The translations under genes and the position numbers were made by a program. Source: Gp6-AA40 sp036274155 (lineage in GTDB: Bacteria; Acidobacteriota; Vicinamibacteria; Vicinamibacterales; UBA2999). Taken from it: DNA of 64,000 nucleotides. Below, one piece after another: positions 24,424 through 33,825 of this stretch (position 1 is its first letter; the number at the start of each line of letters is the position of its first letter). The notes beneath the pieces are model-generated. The model saw only the letters and a list, made by a program, of their open reading frames with translations. It was not told where the DNA came from and did no database searches. The stretch lies in assembly GCA_036274155.1 (NCBI GenBank), contig DASUGH010000191.1:11213-75212 (forward strand), given 5' to 3'.

Positions 24424-25665
24424 ATGGACAGCACGCGGCATCGACAGCAACCCAAGCACTCGCGGCTGCTCGGCGCGTTCCTGATCGCCATGCTCTCGGC
24501 TACAGTCGCCGCGGTGCCGCGAATCGCGCCAATCGCCGACAAAGAGCTTACGGATGCGCACCGGGCGCTGCTCAAGGAGCTCGGGGTCGCTGATACCGCA
24601 AGGCTTTCCAATCAGTTCCGGGTGTTTCTCAGGCACCCGGCGCTCGTGCGCGGCGTGATGCCGTTTGCGAACTATATCGGCGGCACCTCGACGCTCTCGC
24701 CGCGTCATCGCGAGATCCTCTCGCTGCGTACTGCCTGGCTGGCGCGGTCGGAGTATCAATGGGCGCGACACGCGCGGCAGTCGAAGAACATCGGCATCAC
24801 GAACCAGGATCTGCGCCGGATCGCAGCGGGCCCGGACGAGCGCGGATGGGACGACCCTCTCGAACCGCTGCTGCTTCGCCTGGCCGACGAGCTGCACGTC
24901 GACTCGTTCGTCAGCGACAAGACGTGGAGCGCGATGGCCAGCCGATACGCCCGGCACCAGATGATGGACGCCGTCTTCACGGTTGCCGAGATGACGATGC
25001 TGGCGGAAACGTCCAATTCCCTCATGCTCGATCGCGACGCTGGCAACAACGAGCGCTTCCCGCCGAACGTGCCCTACCGCGTGAGCGCCGAGAAGACCGG
25101 GCGACGGCTGATCGGCGAGAAGGCCCGTATCGCGCCGCTCGAGCCGGCCGACTGGTCTCCGGAAGTGCGCAGACTGCTCGACCCGACAGGCTCCGGGCGC
25201 TCGGTGGCAGCCGTGTACAGAACGTTCGCGCAGCATACGCGGTTGTATGCGCCGCGACAGGTGCTCTCGGAGTACATCCGTACCCAATCAACGCTCGACG
25301 CGAGAACGCGCGAGCTGCTGATCATGAGGATCGGCGCCCTCTGCCGTTCGGACTACGAGTGGGCGGCGCATGCGCCGGCCGGGCGGCGCGCCGGCATGAC
25401 GGATGCCGACGTTCAGCACGTCCTCGAAGGCCCGCGCGCCGGCAGCGACGCTCCGGACGACACGCTGCTGAAGGCGGTGGACGAGCTGTACACCGACCGC
25501 ACCATTTCCGACGGCACGTGGCAACGCCTCGCGTCGCGTTTCAACGAGCAGCAACTGCTCGACATCCTGATCACGACGGGCGGATATCACATGGTCTCGA
25601 TGGCGCTGAATTCGTTCGGCGTCCAGCTCGAGCCCGGCGGCGAAGGCCTTCCGACGGTGCGATAG
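24424..25665 (+). CDS. Carboxymuconolactone decarboxylase-family protein with two CMD domains
   Basis: A 413-residue protein with two AhpD/CMD-type helical domains in tandem (about residues 50-200 and 235-400). Each has the pattern LSPRHREILSLRTAW or LDARTRELLIMRIGA, followed by EYQWARHA or DYEWAAHA. The CxxC pair of peroxidase-type AhpD is absent, which argues against a thiol reductase and for a decarboxylase-like or unknown role. The first 40 residues include a hydrophobic stretch (LLGAFLIAMLSATVAAV) and may direct export. The ATG at 24424 was chosen for that reason; the frame is open from 24385. Confidence 0.75.
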   Translation: MDSTRHRQQPKHSRLLGAFLIAMLSATVAAVPRIAPIADKELTDAHRALLKELGVADTARLSNQFRVFLRHPALVRGVMPFANYIGGTSTLSPRHREILSLRTAWLARSEYQWARHARQSKNIGITNQDLRRIAAGPDERGWDDPLEPLLLRLADELHVDSFVSDKTWSAMASRYARHQMMDAVFTVAEMTMLAETSNSLMLDRDAGNNERFPPNVPYRVSAEKTGRRLIGEKARIAPLEPADWSPEVRRLLDPTGSGRSVAAVYRTFAQHTRLYAPRQVLSEYIRTQSTLDARTRELLIMRIGALCRSDYEWAAHAPAGRRAGMTDADVQHVLEGPRAGSDAPDDTLLKAVDELYTDRTISDGTWQRLASRFNEQQLLDILITTGGYHMVSMALNSFGVQLEPGGEGLPTVR

Positions 25666-25666
25666 A

Positions 25667-25700
25667 GATCGTTCGGATCGTTCGGATCGTTCGGATCGCT
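25667..25700. repeat. Nonamer tandem repeat (GATCGTTCG)
   Basis: Three and a half nine-base units follow the CMD-protein stop codon and run into a CTTGCCCGCCGTAGC palindrome half. Related arrays occur at 22071, 27630-27665 and 37518. Confidence 0.65.
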
Positions 25701-25755
25701 TGCCCGCCGTAGCCGAGCAGCGTGGTGAAAGTCAGCGTGATGGACCTGATGACGC

Positions 25756-26502
25756 TCACACTGCAACCGGAAAGCGCAGTACGCTCTGTTCCTCGGGAGT
25801 GAGTGATTCCCACGTCGCACGGGAAAAGTGTTCCACCTCCCGGCTGGCATCGGCATACCAGCGGCGAACATAGCGGATGGTGACAAGTGCGCGAGGCGTA
25901 TCAGTCGTGTTGGGTGTGCCTCGATGCAGCGCCCATGGATGCCGAATCAGGACGTCACCGACCTCCAGCGGGATAGGCTGCAGGCGAATGTCTCCAACCT
26001 CAACTGCCCGAAGGGCGTCGGTCCTCGCCATGTGATGCGTGCCTGGGGCAATTTCGATAGGGCCATGCTCCTGGGCGATCCGGACCAACCCAAAACTGAC
26101 AACGAGCGCGTACGGGGGGAGCGCCATGTCAGGACGCTCTGGGAACAGCGGACGCTGATAGTCCACATGCACGCCCTGATACTCCGAGCCGCGTAGAGGC
26201 ACGTCGCAGCCCCATTGATCAGCGACGACGCGGTCGTCCATAAGCCCGCGCACGATGCTCAGCACATCAGAATCGAAAAAGAATTGCGGCGCGAAACACG
26301 GTGACTCAAACGGCATCGGCAGAAAATGACGATGCGGGCCCCGGTTCGAGACGGCGCCGCTGTCGAGATATGCCAGCAGGCGTGGCCAGAACGCGTGTCG
26401 GCACGCGTCAACTAGACGCGGTGGGAAATGCCCGCGCAGGACACCGTACCCCCGCTCTACGACATCGACGATCGTATTCCGAACGGTCTCGGCGGTCGCC
26501 AT
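25756..26502 (-). CDS. Phytanoyl-CoA dioxygenase-family oxygenase
   Basis: A 248-residue Fe(II)/2-oxoglutarate-dependent oxygenase of the PhyH family. The metal ligands are visible as HVDYQ (HxD, near residue 133) and the distal His in ALHRGTPN (near 194), with an Arg for 2-oxoglutarate in PRALVTIRYVRR. The ATG at 26502 was chosen because homology-like sequence starts there; in-frame ATGs at 26520 and upstream are possible and no strong ribosome site separates them. The substrate is unknown; bacterial relatives hydroxylate lipids, alkaloids and natural products. It stands alone between two genes of the other strand. Confidence 0.75.
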   Translation of the reverse strand: MATAETVRNTIVDVVERGYGVLRGHFPPRLVDACRHAFWPRLLAYLDSGAVSNRGPHRHFLPMPFESPCFAPQFFFDSDVLSIVRGLMDDRVVADQWGCDVPLRGSEYQGVHVDYQRPLFPERPDMALPPYALVVSFGLVRIAQEHGPIEIAPGTHHMARTDALRAVEVGDIRLQPIPLEVGDVLIRHPWALHRGTPNTTDTPRALVTIRYVRRWYADASREVEHFSRATWESLTPEEQSVLRFPVAV

Positions 26503-26759
26503 TCTCGACAAGCATGTCATGAAGACCCATTGTGACGTCGCGGGGAGGCGTCCAGCGTAACCTCGCACGGCCCGTTTCACCGCGCGAGCCTGCGGTCAAC
26601 TGGATCAATCTCGGCGGCGTGTGCGAAATAGCTTTCACCACGGGCAGCTCTAGGCGAAGGCGGGTTCGGATCCGGGTCGTGATGCTTGAACGTGTCGCAT
26701 GCGGCGGGCCAGAATGGCCGTCACATGATCATCAGCATCTCACCGTTTGAAGGGCCGGC

Positions 26760-27629
26760 ATGACCGGCACGGCCACCACTCGCCTCGACGTCGGTTCGCT
26801 GAGGGCCATCGACGTTCACGTACATCTCGAGCATACCGGCGCGGCCACCGCCGCCGACGCACAGGCCAAGGAGTATTTCGGGGCGACCGCCGACCGCGAC
26901 TGGACGGCCCTCGCCGATTACTACCGCTCGCGGAAGATGGCGTGCGTCGTCTTCACGGTGCACGAGCGGCTCACCGGACGTCCGCAGGTCGCCAACGACG
27001 CGGTCGTGCAGTTTGCGGCGCAGAATCCCGACATCGCGATTCCGTTTGCGAGCCTGGATCCGCACGGCGGCGCCGAGGCGGTCAGTGAAGCGCGCCGTCT
27101 GGTATCGGCGGGGGCGGTGCGCGGTCTGAAGCTGCACCCGCCGCTGCAGCAGTTCTTTCCCAACGATCGGATCGCCTATCCGCTGTACGAGGTGTTCGCC
27201 GCGGCGCGCCTCCCGGTGCTCTTCCACACGGGGCACAGCGGCATCGGCACCGGCATGCCTGGCGGTGGAGGTATCCGGCTGAAGTACGGCGACCCGATGC
27301 CAATTGACGACGTGGCGGTCGACTTTCCCGACATGCCGATCATCCTCGCGCATCCGTCCTTCCCTTGGCAGGACCAGGCCATCTCCGTCTGCCTGCACAA
27401 GCCGCAGGTCTATATCGACCTGTCCGGCTGGTCACCGAAGTACTTCTCGCCGACGCTCGTGCAGTACGCGAACACACTGTTGAAGCACAAGGTGCTCTTC
27501 GGATCAGACTACCCGCTGCTGACGCCGGATCGCTGGATGGCCGACTTCGAGAAGGCCGCATTTCGCGACGAGGTACGGCCGCTCATTCTCAAGGAGAACG
27601 CAGCCAGGCTCTTTGCCCTGCAGGCTTGA
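26760..27629 (+). CDS. Amidohydrolase family 2 protein
   Basis: A 289-residue TIM-barrel metal-dependent hydrolase or decarboxylase. The HxH motif is in AIDVHVHLE (near residue 17), further ligands are expected in RGLKLHP (near 120), FHTGHSG (near 158) and ILAHPSFPW (near 198), and the final Asp in FGSDYPLL (near 243). The family includes ACMSD and aromatic-acid decarboxylases as well as lactonases. The neighbouring feruloyl-CoA genes make an aromatic substrate possible. It is followed at once by nine-base GAACGACCC repeats. Confidence 0.82.
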   Translation: MTGTATTRLDVGSLRAIDVHVHLEHTGAATAADAQAKEYFGATADRDWTALADYYRSRKMACVVFTVHERLTGRPQVANDAVVQFAAQNPDIAIPFASLDPHGGAEAVSEARRLVSAGAVRGLKLHPPLQQFFPNDRIAYPLYEVFAAARLPVLFHTGHSGIGTGMPGGGGIRLKYGDPMPIDDVAVDFPDMPIILAHPSFPWQDQAISVCLHKPQVYIDLSGWSPKYFSPTLVQYANTLLKHKVLFGSDYPLLTPDRWMADFEKAAFRDEVRPLILKENAARLFALQA

Positions 27630-27690
27630 GTCCGAACGACCCGAACGACCCGAACGACCCGAACGATCAGGCTTCGAACGGCCTGACGGT

Positions 27691-29538
27691 TCAGGCTCTG
27701 GGCGGCTTTGCGGTCAGCACGTGGGGCGGCGGCGGCGCAGCGTAGATCTCGTCTATCAGCGCACGCCGGTTCTCGAGCACCGCCTTCTGATTGAGCGACC
27801 CTTTGTCGGTCATCTCGCGAGCGTCGATCGACGGTCCCTGCTCGAGCAGCACCGCCCTCGCCACGAACGTCGAACCGCCGGTGCTGGCGGCCGCCAGCGT
27901 CGACAACGACTCCTGAAACGCCCGGCGTACACAGTCGTGCGCGAGCACCTCGGCCACCGGGAGCGTGTCCCGATCGTCGCCGCAGAGGGCGCGGCACGCC
28001 GCGACGTTGGGGAAGATCAACGCCGCCACGAAGTCGCGATCGGGTCCGGCGATCACGACGTCCTGGGCGAGACCGCCGGCCGCCGCCAGAATCTTCGACC
28101 GCAGCGGACCGACGCTGACCCACGTTCCGGTCGAGAGCTTGAAGTCTTCCGCCAGCCGGCCGTCGAAGATGAGCCCCTTGGCCGGATCGGCAGGATCGAC
28201 GAACGTCATCGCGTCGCCAAGGCGGTAGAACCCCTCCTCGTCGAAAGCGGCACGCGTCATCGCCTCGTCACGATAGTAGCCAGGGGTCACGTTGGGTCCG
28301 CGGACGCGCGCTTCGAGCTTCTCTCCTACCGGCGCGAGCTTCAGCTCCATGGCGGGTGCCGGCAACCCGACCATGCCGGCAAACGCCTCCGTCGAGCCGG
28401 CAGTGGTGATCGCGAAGGGAGCCGTTTCGGTCGCTCCGAGACCCGCCATGATGAGGATCTCCTCGCCACACGCCTCGATGGAGACGGCCTTGAGCTCGTC
28501 CCAGAACCGCTGTCCGAGTCCGGCGGCGGCGTAGAAGATGAGTTTGAGGTCGCGAAAGAACGCTTCCCGCAGCGCGGCGTCGCGGCGCAGATGCGGCATC
28601 AGCATCTCGTAGAAACGCGGGACCGTGAAATGCGCCACACACGGAACGTCCGTGAGATTGCGAACGGTGGCGCCGAACAGCGCGGGCGTCGGCCGCCCCT
28701 CGTCGATGTAGAGCGTGCCGCCGTTGTAGAGCGCGATGCCGAAATTGTGATTGCCGCCGGCCGTGTGATTCCAGGGCAGCCAGTCGCACAACACCGGCGG
28801 CGCGTCGCCGAGAAACCGCAGCGTCGCGCGGATCATTTCCTGGTTCGAGCACAGCATCCGCTGCGTGTTGATCACGCCTTTCGGACGGCCCGTCGATCCC
28901 GACGTGAACAGCACCTTTGCCGTCGTGTCACCGTCGACTCGAGCGTGCGCGGCATCAACCGCCGGGCCGGGCGAGGCGTCTTCGAGCTCGGCAAACGCCG
29001 TCGCCCGAAGCTTTTCCGGCACCGATGTCGACACGATCAGCTCGGCGTTCCCAGGCAGCGTCTCCTGGAGCGCCCGTTCGAATGCCGCGCCGTCGGCGGC
29101 AAACACCAGTCCCGGCCGCATGCGATCGAAGATGAGGCGGAGCGTGGCGAAGTCGCGCGCCTGCAGCGAGTAGGCGGGTGCAATCGGCGCATAGGGGACG
29201 CCGGTGTACATCGACGCCAGCGCCAGCAGCGCGTGCTCGATGCTGTTGCCCGAGAGGATGACGATCGGGCGATCCGGCGAAAGGCCGCGATCGACGATCG
29301 CCTGCGCCAGCGTTCTGACGCGACGCAACGCATCACGATACGTCAGCCTCCGCCACTTGCCCTGCGGATCGCGCTCGGCGAGGAATGTGCGATCGGGCGC
29401 GCGATCAGACCAGAGCTCCAGCCGCTCGGTCAGCCGCGCGGGATATGGACCGAGCGTCTGCGGCGACAGCATGTACGTGACACCGCCGGCGGCCCGGCGC
29501 ACCACCGTTTCGAACGGCGCGATGTGAACCGGCCTCAC
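27691..29538 (-). CDS. fcs: Feruloyl-CoA synthetase-like acyl-CoA ligase
   Basis: A 615-residue adenylate-forming enzyme that would activate ferulate or a related hydroxycinnamate with CoA. The P-loop VLFTSGSTGRPKGVINTQRM (about residue 194) is preceded by the ANL fold and followed by LGATETAP and the acid-thiol-ligase hinge FDGRLAEDFKLSTGTWVSVG, a form typical of feruloyl-CoA synthases. The GTG at 29538 overlaps the preceding stop as GTGA and gives a family-like N-terminus (VRPVHIAPFETVVRRAAGG); the longer upstream frame is a shadow. It is coupled to the hydratase/dehydrogenase gene, which fits CoA-dependent side-chain shortening. Confidence 0.85.
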   Translation of the reverse strand: MRPVHIAPFETVVRRAAGGVTYMLSPQTLGPYPARLTERLELWSDRAPDRTFLAERDPQGKWRRLTYRDALRRVRTLAQAIVDRGLSPDRPIVILSGNSIEHALLALASMYTGVPYAPIAPAYSLQARDFATLRLIFDRMRPGLVFAADGAAFERALQETLPGNAELIVSTSVPEKLRATAFAELEDASPGPAVDAAHARVDGDTTAKVLFTSGSTGRPKGVINTQRMLCSNQEMIRATLRFLGDAPPVLCDWLPWNHTAGGNHNFGIALYNGGTLYIDEGRPTPALFGATVRNLTDVPCVAHFTVPRFYEMLMPHLRRDAALREAFFRDLKLIFYAAAGLGQRFWDELKAVSIEACGEEILIMAGLGATETAPFAITTAGSTEAFAGMVGLPAPAMELKLAPVGEKLEARVRGPNVTPGYYRDEAMTRAAFDEEGFYRLGDAMTFVDPADPAKGLIFDGRLAEDFKLSTGTWVSVGPLRSKILAAAGGLAQDVVIAGPDRDFVAALIFPNVAACRALCGDDRDTLPVAEVLAHDCVRRAFQESLSTLAAASTGGSTFVARAVLLEQGPSIDAREMTDKGSLNQKAVLENRRALIDEIYAAPPPPHVLTAKPPRA

Positions 29539-31679
29539 GCGTAGCGACCCTCGTCGAAGGCGCGGAACGTGCCGCCCCGCTCGCCTCCCTCTCCTGCCAG
29601 CCTCGCCAGCAGCGGCGCCGGTTTCCAGCGCTCTCCGAACGAGCGGTGAAACGAGGCGATTCGATCGTGAATCTTCTTGAGGCCGACCTGATCGGCGTAG
29701 AACATCGGTCCGCCGCGGAACACCGGGAATCCGTATCCGGTCAGATAGACGACATCGATGTCGGACGCGCGCAGCGCGACCCCTTCCTCGAGCAGCCGCG
29801 CACCTTCGTTGATCAGTGCGTAGAGGGTCCGCTCCCTGATTTCCTCGTCGGAAATCGGCTGCCGTCGGATACCGGCCTCCGAGGCCACCTGCTCGACGAT
29901 CGCCAGCACTTCCGGATCCGGCAGTGGCGTACGCCCGCCATCGTAGCGATACCACCCCATTCCGGTCTTCTGGCCCAGGCGGTTCATCTCCACCAGCCTG
30001 TCGGCCACGAGCGGCCGGCGGGCGCCAGGCTCGGAGAACTGGTTGAGCTCACGGCGAATGCGCCATGCGACATCGAGGCCGCCGAGATCGTCCACCGCAA
30101 AGATGCCCATCGCCATGCCGAAGTCGGTGAGCACACGGTCGACCTGCTCCGGCGTGGCGCCGTCTTCGACCAGGAACTGCGCCTCGTACATGTAAGGCAG
30201 CATCATCCGGTTGCCGACGAAGCCGGTGTTGTTGCGAACGACAACGCCGACCTTGCCCAGCCGCCGCGCCAGCGCCAGCGATGCCGCGAGGACTTCGTTC
30301 GACGTTCGTGCTCCGCGCACGATCTCGACCAGCCGCATCACGTGAGCGGGGCTGAAGAAGTGCAGCCCGACAACCGCTTCCGGCCGCCGCGTCGCCGCCG
30401 CTATCGCATCGATGTCGAGCATCGACGTGTTGCTGCCGAGCACGGCGCCCGGCTTCGCGGCGGCATCGATCGCCGCAAACACCTGGCGCTTGAGCGCCAT
30501 CTCTTCGAAGACCGCCTCGATGACGATGTCAGCGCCGGCGATGGCGTCGTAACCCACCTGGGTGCTGATGCGCGCCAGCCGGGTATCGACATCCTCGCGG
30601 GTCAGCCGGCCGCGGGTAATGGACGATTCGTAATTGCGGCGAACCGTGGCCATCCCGGCATCGAGGCGATCGCGGCCGACGTCGGTGAGCACGACCGCGA
30701 GGCCGGCGTTCGCGCAGGCCATTGCGATTCCGCCGCCCATCGTGCCGGCGCCGATGATCGCGACCTCGCGGATGTCGGCGGCATTCTGTGCGGACGCCTG
30801 ATCGGTGACACCGGGAACCTTCGCAACCGCGCGCTCAGCCATGAAGGCATGGACCATCGCGCGGCACTGATCGGAACGCACCGAAGCAAGGGCGATGGCG
30901 CGCTCGCGCCGCCGCCCCTGCTCGAACGGCAGCGTGGCCGCGGCTTCGATGGCTTCGATGGCCGCGAGCGGCGCGGTCTGCTGCCGCCTGACCTTGCGCG
31001 CCAGCTGGCGGCCGGCCTCGAGCAGTGGCGCATTGATCGCGCTCGTTCCGAGCTTGTCGCTGCGCTCACGTGTGCGCGGCGGCGGTCCGTTGCGAGCGGC
31101 CTGGCGCGCGAACGCGATGGCACCATCGAGGAGATCACCGTCGATCAGCCGATCGATCAGCCCGTCAGCGTGCGCCTCGGAAGCCGGCACCAGCCGCCCT
31201 GTGACGCACATGTCGATGGCGCGCTCGACTCCGACGAGTCTTGGCAGGCGCTGGGTGCCTTCGGCACCGGGGATGATGCCGAGATTGGCCTCGGGCAGCC
31301 CGACCCTCGCGCTCGGCACCGCGACGCGGTAGTGACCTGCCATCGCCAGCTCGAGCCCACCCCCAAGCGCCGTGCCATGAATGGCGACCACGACGGGCTT
31401 TCCGGCGTCCTCGACGCGGGCCAGCAGCTCATGAAGATCGGGAGGTTCGACGTCGGCATTCCACGCCGCCCTCTCGAGGTCCCTGATGTCGGCACCTGCC
31501 ACGAACGTGCGCCCGGCACCGGCGAGCACGATGGCACGGACAGCCGGATGGGCTATCGCCTCATCGAGCGCACGGGTCAGCGCTTCGGGCACACCCGGGC
31601 TCAATGCATTGACCGGGGGGTTGTTGATTTCGACAACTGCCACATCGTCGCGCAGCGCGACCGTAACAAGATTGGTCAT
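29535..31679 (-). CDS. Enoyl-CoA hydratase / 3-hydroxyacyl-CoA dehydrogenase, FadB/FadJ type
   Basis: A 714-residue bifunctional beta-oxidation enzyme. The N-terminal crotonase domain (1-190) has the oxyanion-hole segments AGADIRDL and HGTALGGGLELAMAGHYRVA, with a Glu-bearing LPEANLGIIPGAEGTQRLPR. A linker leads to an NAD-binding domain starting IREVAIIGAGTMGGGIAMAC (near residue 304) and the HxFSPAH motif LHFFSPAHVMRLVEIV, with two C-terminal dimerisation domains. It ends in TFRAFDEGRYA directly overlapping the feruloyl-CoA synthetase start. Together they can activate, hydrate and oxidise a phenylpropenoid side chain, though general fatty-acid use is possible. Confidence 0.9.
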   Translation of the reverse strand: MTNLVTVALRDDVAVVEINNPPVNALSPGVPEALTRALDEAIAHPAVRAIVLAGAGRTFVAGADIRDLERAAWNADVEPPDLHELLARVEDAGKPVVVAIHGTALGGGLELAMAGHYRVAVPSARVGLPEANLGIIPGAEGTQRLPRLVGVERAIDMCVTGRLVPASEAHADGLIDRLIDGDLLDGAIAFARQAARNGPPPRTRERSDKLGTSAINAPLLEAGRQLARKVRRQQTAPLAAIEAIEAAATLPFEQGRRRERAIALASVRSDQCRAMVHAFMAERAVAKVPGVTDQASAQNAADIREVAIIGAGTMGGGIAMACANAGLAVVLTDVGRDRLDAGMATVRRNYESSITRGRLTREDVDTRLARISTQVGYDAIAGADIVIEAVFEEMALKRQVFAAIDAAAKPGAVLGSNTSMLDIDAIAAATRRPEAVVGLHFFSPAHVMRLVEIVRGARTSNEVLAASLALARRLGKVGVVVRNNTGFVGNRMMLPYMYEAQFLVEDGATPEQVDRVLTDFGMAMGIFAVDDLGGLDVAWRIRRELNQFSEPGARRPLVADRLVEMNRLGQKTGMGWYRYDGGRTPLPDPEVLAIVEQVASEAGIRRQPISDEEIRERTLYALINEGARLLEEGVALRASDIDVVYLTGYGFPVFRGGPMFYADQVGLKKIHDRIASFHRSFGERWKPAPLLARLAGEGGERGGTFRAFDEGRYA

Positions 31680-31784
31680 TGAGACGGAAGCTCGCTCACA
31701 GGTGGGCGGGAGGAGGAACCAACACAGCTTCTATTCTATGTCGAGACGTTTTCCCATCCAGTGGCGGACTGCTCTGTGCCCCGT

Positions 31785-31825
31785 CCTTCGACGGTGCTCA
31801 GGACGGCCCTGAGCGAAGTCGAAGG
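31785..31825. repeat. Extragenic palindrome CCTTCGAC..GTCGAAGG
   Basis: An imperfect 18-base inverted repeat (31785-31802 with 31808-31825) of the CCTTCGAC-GCTCAGG family common in soil bacterial genomes. It supplies the stop codon and last residues of the QueA-like gene. Confidence 0.65.
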
Positions 31826-32958
31826 GTCGCAGGCCGATGGGATCGCCTGTTTCCCAGCAGCAGGTGCGAGTCGCCGAACTCGTGCCACAGGTATCCGTCG
31901 CGACGGGCTTCCGCATAGGCGCGGTCGAGATGCGCCGCCGATTGCGCAACCGAGTCGAGCATCATCAGGTGACTGGCACCCGGCGCATGGAGGCCGGTGA
32001 TGAGCGAGTCCACGGACCTGAGCTGGTGATCGGGACCGACGATCAGATCGGTCCAGCCGCTGGCGGCGCGCGTCACACCGCGCTCGTCGGTCGCCGTCTC
32101 GAGCGCGCGCACCACGGTGGTCCCCACGGCAACCGTGCGGTTGCCCCGCCGGCGCGCCGCGTTCAGGGCTGACGCCGTGGATTGCGGCACGTCGAAGTAC
32201 TCGGCGTATGGCGGCTCGTTGTCCTCAAGGCTCGACACGCCGGTGTGGAGCGTCAACGGGACGATCTGCACGCCGCGCCTCGACAGTATCGTCACCAGCT
32301 CGCGCGTGAACGGACGTCCCGCTGATGGCATCTCGGCGCTGCCTGGATGCGCAGCAAATACGGTCTGATACGCGTCGATCGGCCACCGGTTCGGTACGTA
32401 GTCGTAGCGTATCGGGGCGCCGTGAGCATCCAGATACACGGCGAGCGGCTGAGGAAGATCGAGTGTCGCGACCCACAGCCTCGTCGACCGACGCGCTGGT
32501 GCGTGATAGGGCTGCGACAGCGTGGCTCGCCCGCCGCCGGGCAATCGGAGCCGCAGGCCTTCGGCCGCCTCTCGAAACGGCAGCGATGCCACAGGACCGG
32601 GCCGTCGCAGCTCGACGACCCAGCGCAGCGTCGAACGCGCTGCACCGTTGCGAAGATAGCGCGACAGGTCCGGGATCGTCGCCGGTTCCGGCGTCGAGAG
32701 GTGAAGCTCGAACGCGTCGCCACGGTCGCTCAGCCCCGCCAGTGCGGCCTTCAGCGTCGCGCTGGTGTTGACTGCCAGGACGTCGCCGGGTGCCAGCCAG
32801 CGGTAGAGGTCGCAGAAGCGTGCGTGCTCGACGACATCACGCTCCACGCGCGACACCATCAATCGAACGCCGTCACGAGTGAGGCCCCGCGCCTCCGGCG
32901 GTTCCGATGCTGCGAGCAGTCGGGGCGGCGCCCCCGCCGTCACGCCGGCTGCAGCCAT
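31798..32958 (-). CDS. QueA-like S-adenosylmethionine:tRNA ribosyltransferase-isomerase
   Basis: A 386-residue QueA-family enzyme, which builds epoxyqueuosine on tRNA from AdoMet. Family segments include LAPGDVLAVNTSATLKAAL, APIRYDYV, AGRPFTRELVTIL, THVGVSS-like LHTGVSSLEDNEPPYAEYFDVP and GTTVVRALET. The divergent N-terminus resembles actinobacterial QueA-like proteins, so a different modification is possible. AGGAGAG lies seven bases before the ATG at 32958. The natural end is near HEFGDSHLLL; the last 18 or so residues are an extension read partly through the palindrome at 31785-31825. It overlaps the SDR gene by 19 bases. Confidence 0.78.
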   Translation of the reverse strand: MAAAGVTAGAPPRLLAASEPPEARGLTRDGVRLMVSRVERDVVEHARFCDLYRWLAPGDVLAVNTSATLKAALAGLSDRGDAFELHLSTPEPATIPDLSRYLRNGAARSTLRWVVELRRPGPVASLPFREAAEGLRLRLPGGGRATLSQPYHAPARRSTRLWVATLDLPQPLAVYLDAHGAPIRYDYVPNRWPIDAYQTVFAAHPGSAEMPSAGRPFTRELVTILSRRGVQIVPLTLHTGVSSLEDNEPPYAEYFDVPQSTASALNAARRRGNRTVAVGTTVVRALETATDERGVTRAASGWTDLIVGPDHQLRSVDSLITGLHAPGASHLMMLDSVAQSAAHLDRAYAEARRDGYLWHEFGDSHLLLGNRRSHRPATLRLRSGPS

Positions 32959-33665
32959 GTGCTGCTCTCCTGCTGAGCGGCGAATCGCCGACCACCAATC
33001 GATCGCAGGTCCTGGTCGAACAGCCACCGCCAGAACGGCTCGGTCACTTCAGGGAGCGGGCGATCGGAGACGTCCTGACCGGGATACGCCTCCTGGTGCA
33101 TGCGCGTGCGCATATCACCCGGATCGACGCTCACGACCGTGACCTGCTCGCCGATCTCGCTCGCCAGCGTTCGCGTCAGGAGCTCGAGCGCCGCCTTGCT
33201 CGCCCCATAGCCGCCCCAGCCGGGGTATGCACCAACCGCGGCATCGCTCGTCACGTTCACCACCAACCCGCCGGCCCGCACGAGCAGCGGCAGCGCCAGC
33301 TGCACGAGTCCAAGTGGAGCCACGACGTTGGCGCGAAGCACGCGTTCGAACCGCTCGAGATCGACCTCCGCCAGCGGTGCGATGACGCCGAGCTCCGATG
33401 CGTTGTTGACGAGGAGCTGCAGTCCGCCGAGCGCCGAGGCTTCGGCGACCAGCCGCCTTCTGGTCGCCGCCTCAGTAACGTCACCCACCACGGTTCTCAC
33501 TCGTCTGCCGGCCCGTGCCAACGCAGTCTCAACATCTGTCAACGCGCGCGCGTCCCGGCCTCCAATCACGAGGTCCCACCCGCGCCCGGCCAGCACGCGC
33601 GCCACCACCGTCCCCAGCCCCCTGCTGGCGCCAGTGACGATGGCAATTCGTGCGAGATCAGCCAT
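32940..33665 (-). CDS. Short-chain dehydrogenase/reductase
   Basis: A 241-residue Rossmann-fold oxidoreductase. The cofactor motif is TGASRGLGTVVARVLAGRG (TGxxxGxG, near residue 10), NNAS is near 83, the catalytic Ser is in VVNVTSDAAVGAYPG and the YxxxK is YGASK near 151. The acidic residue after beta-2 is replaced by GGRDARAL, which favours NADP(H). GGGAGGT lies five bases upstream of the ATG at 33665; longer upstream codons come from the palindromic repeats. It overlaps the QueA-like gene. Substrate unknown. Confidence 0.88.
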   Translation of the reverse strand: MADLARIAIVTGASRGLGTVVARVLAGRGWDLVIGGRDARALTDVETALARAGRRVRTVVGDVTEAATRRRLVAEASALGGLQLLVNNASELGVIAPLAEVDLERFERVLRANVVAPLGLVQLALPLLVRAGGLVVNVTSDAAVGAYPGWGGYGASKAALELLTRTLASEIGEQVTVVSVDPGDMRTRMHQEAYPGQDVSDRPLPEVTEPFWRWLFDQDLRSIGGRRFAAQQESSTWLQPA

Positions 33666-33678
33666 ATCCACCTCCCGT

Positions 33679-33727
33679 AACCGAGCTGAAGCTCGGTTCT
33701 GCCATACAACCGAGCTGAAGCTCGGTT
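33679..33727. repeat. Two AACCGAGCT..AGCTCGGTT palindromes
   Basis: Copies at 33679-33698 and 33708-33727, nine bases apart, just upstream of the SDR start codon. They match the pair at 14598-14651 with the two centre bases changed. Confidence 0.6.
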
Positions 33728-33825
33728 CTGCGAAGACCATGGTGAGGCGAACCAGCAAGCCAGCGCGTCGGGCGCGCGGACAGGGGGGGACTGGACAAAG
33801 GGACAGGAGGGAAGGGCCAGGGCGG

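Noticed and set aside
24424..25665. AhpD-type alkylhydroperoxidase
   Set aside because: The CxxC redox pair needed for that activity is missing from both CMD domains.
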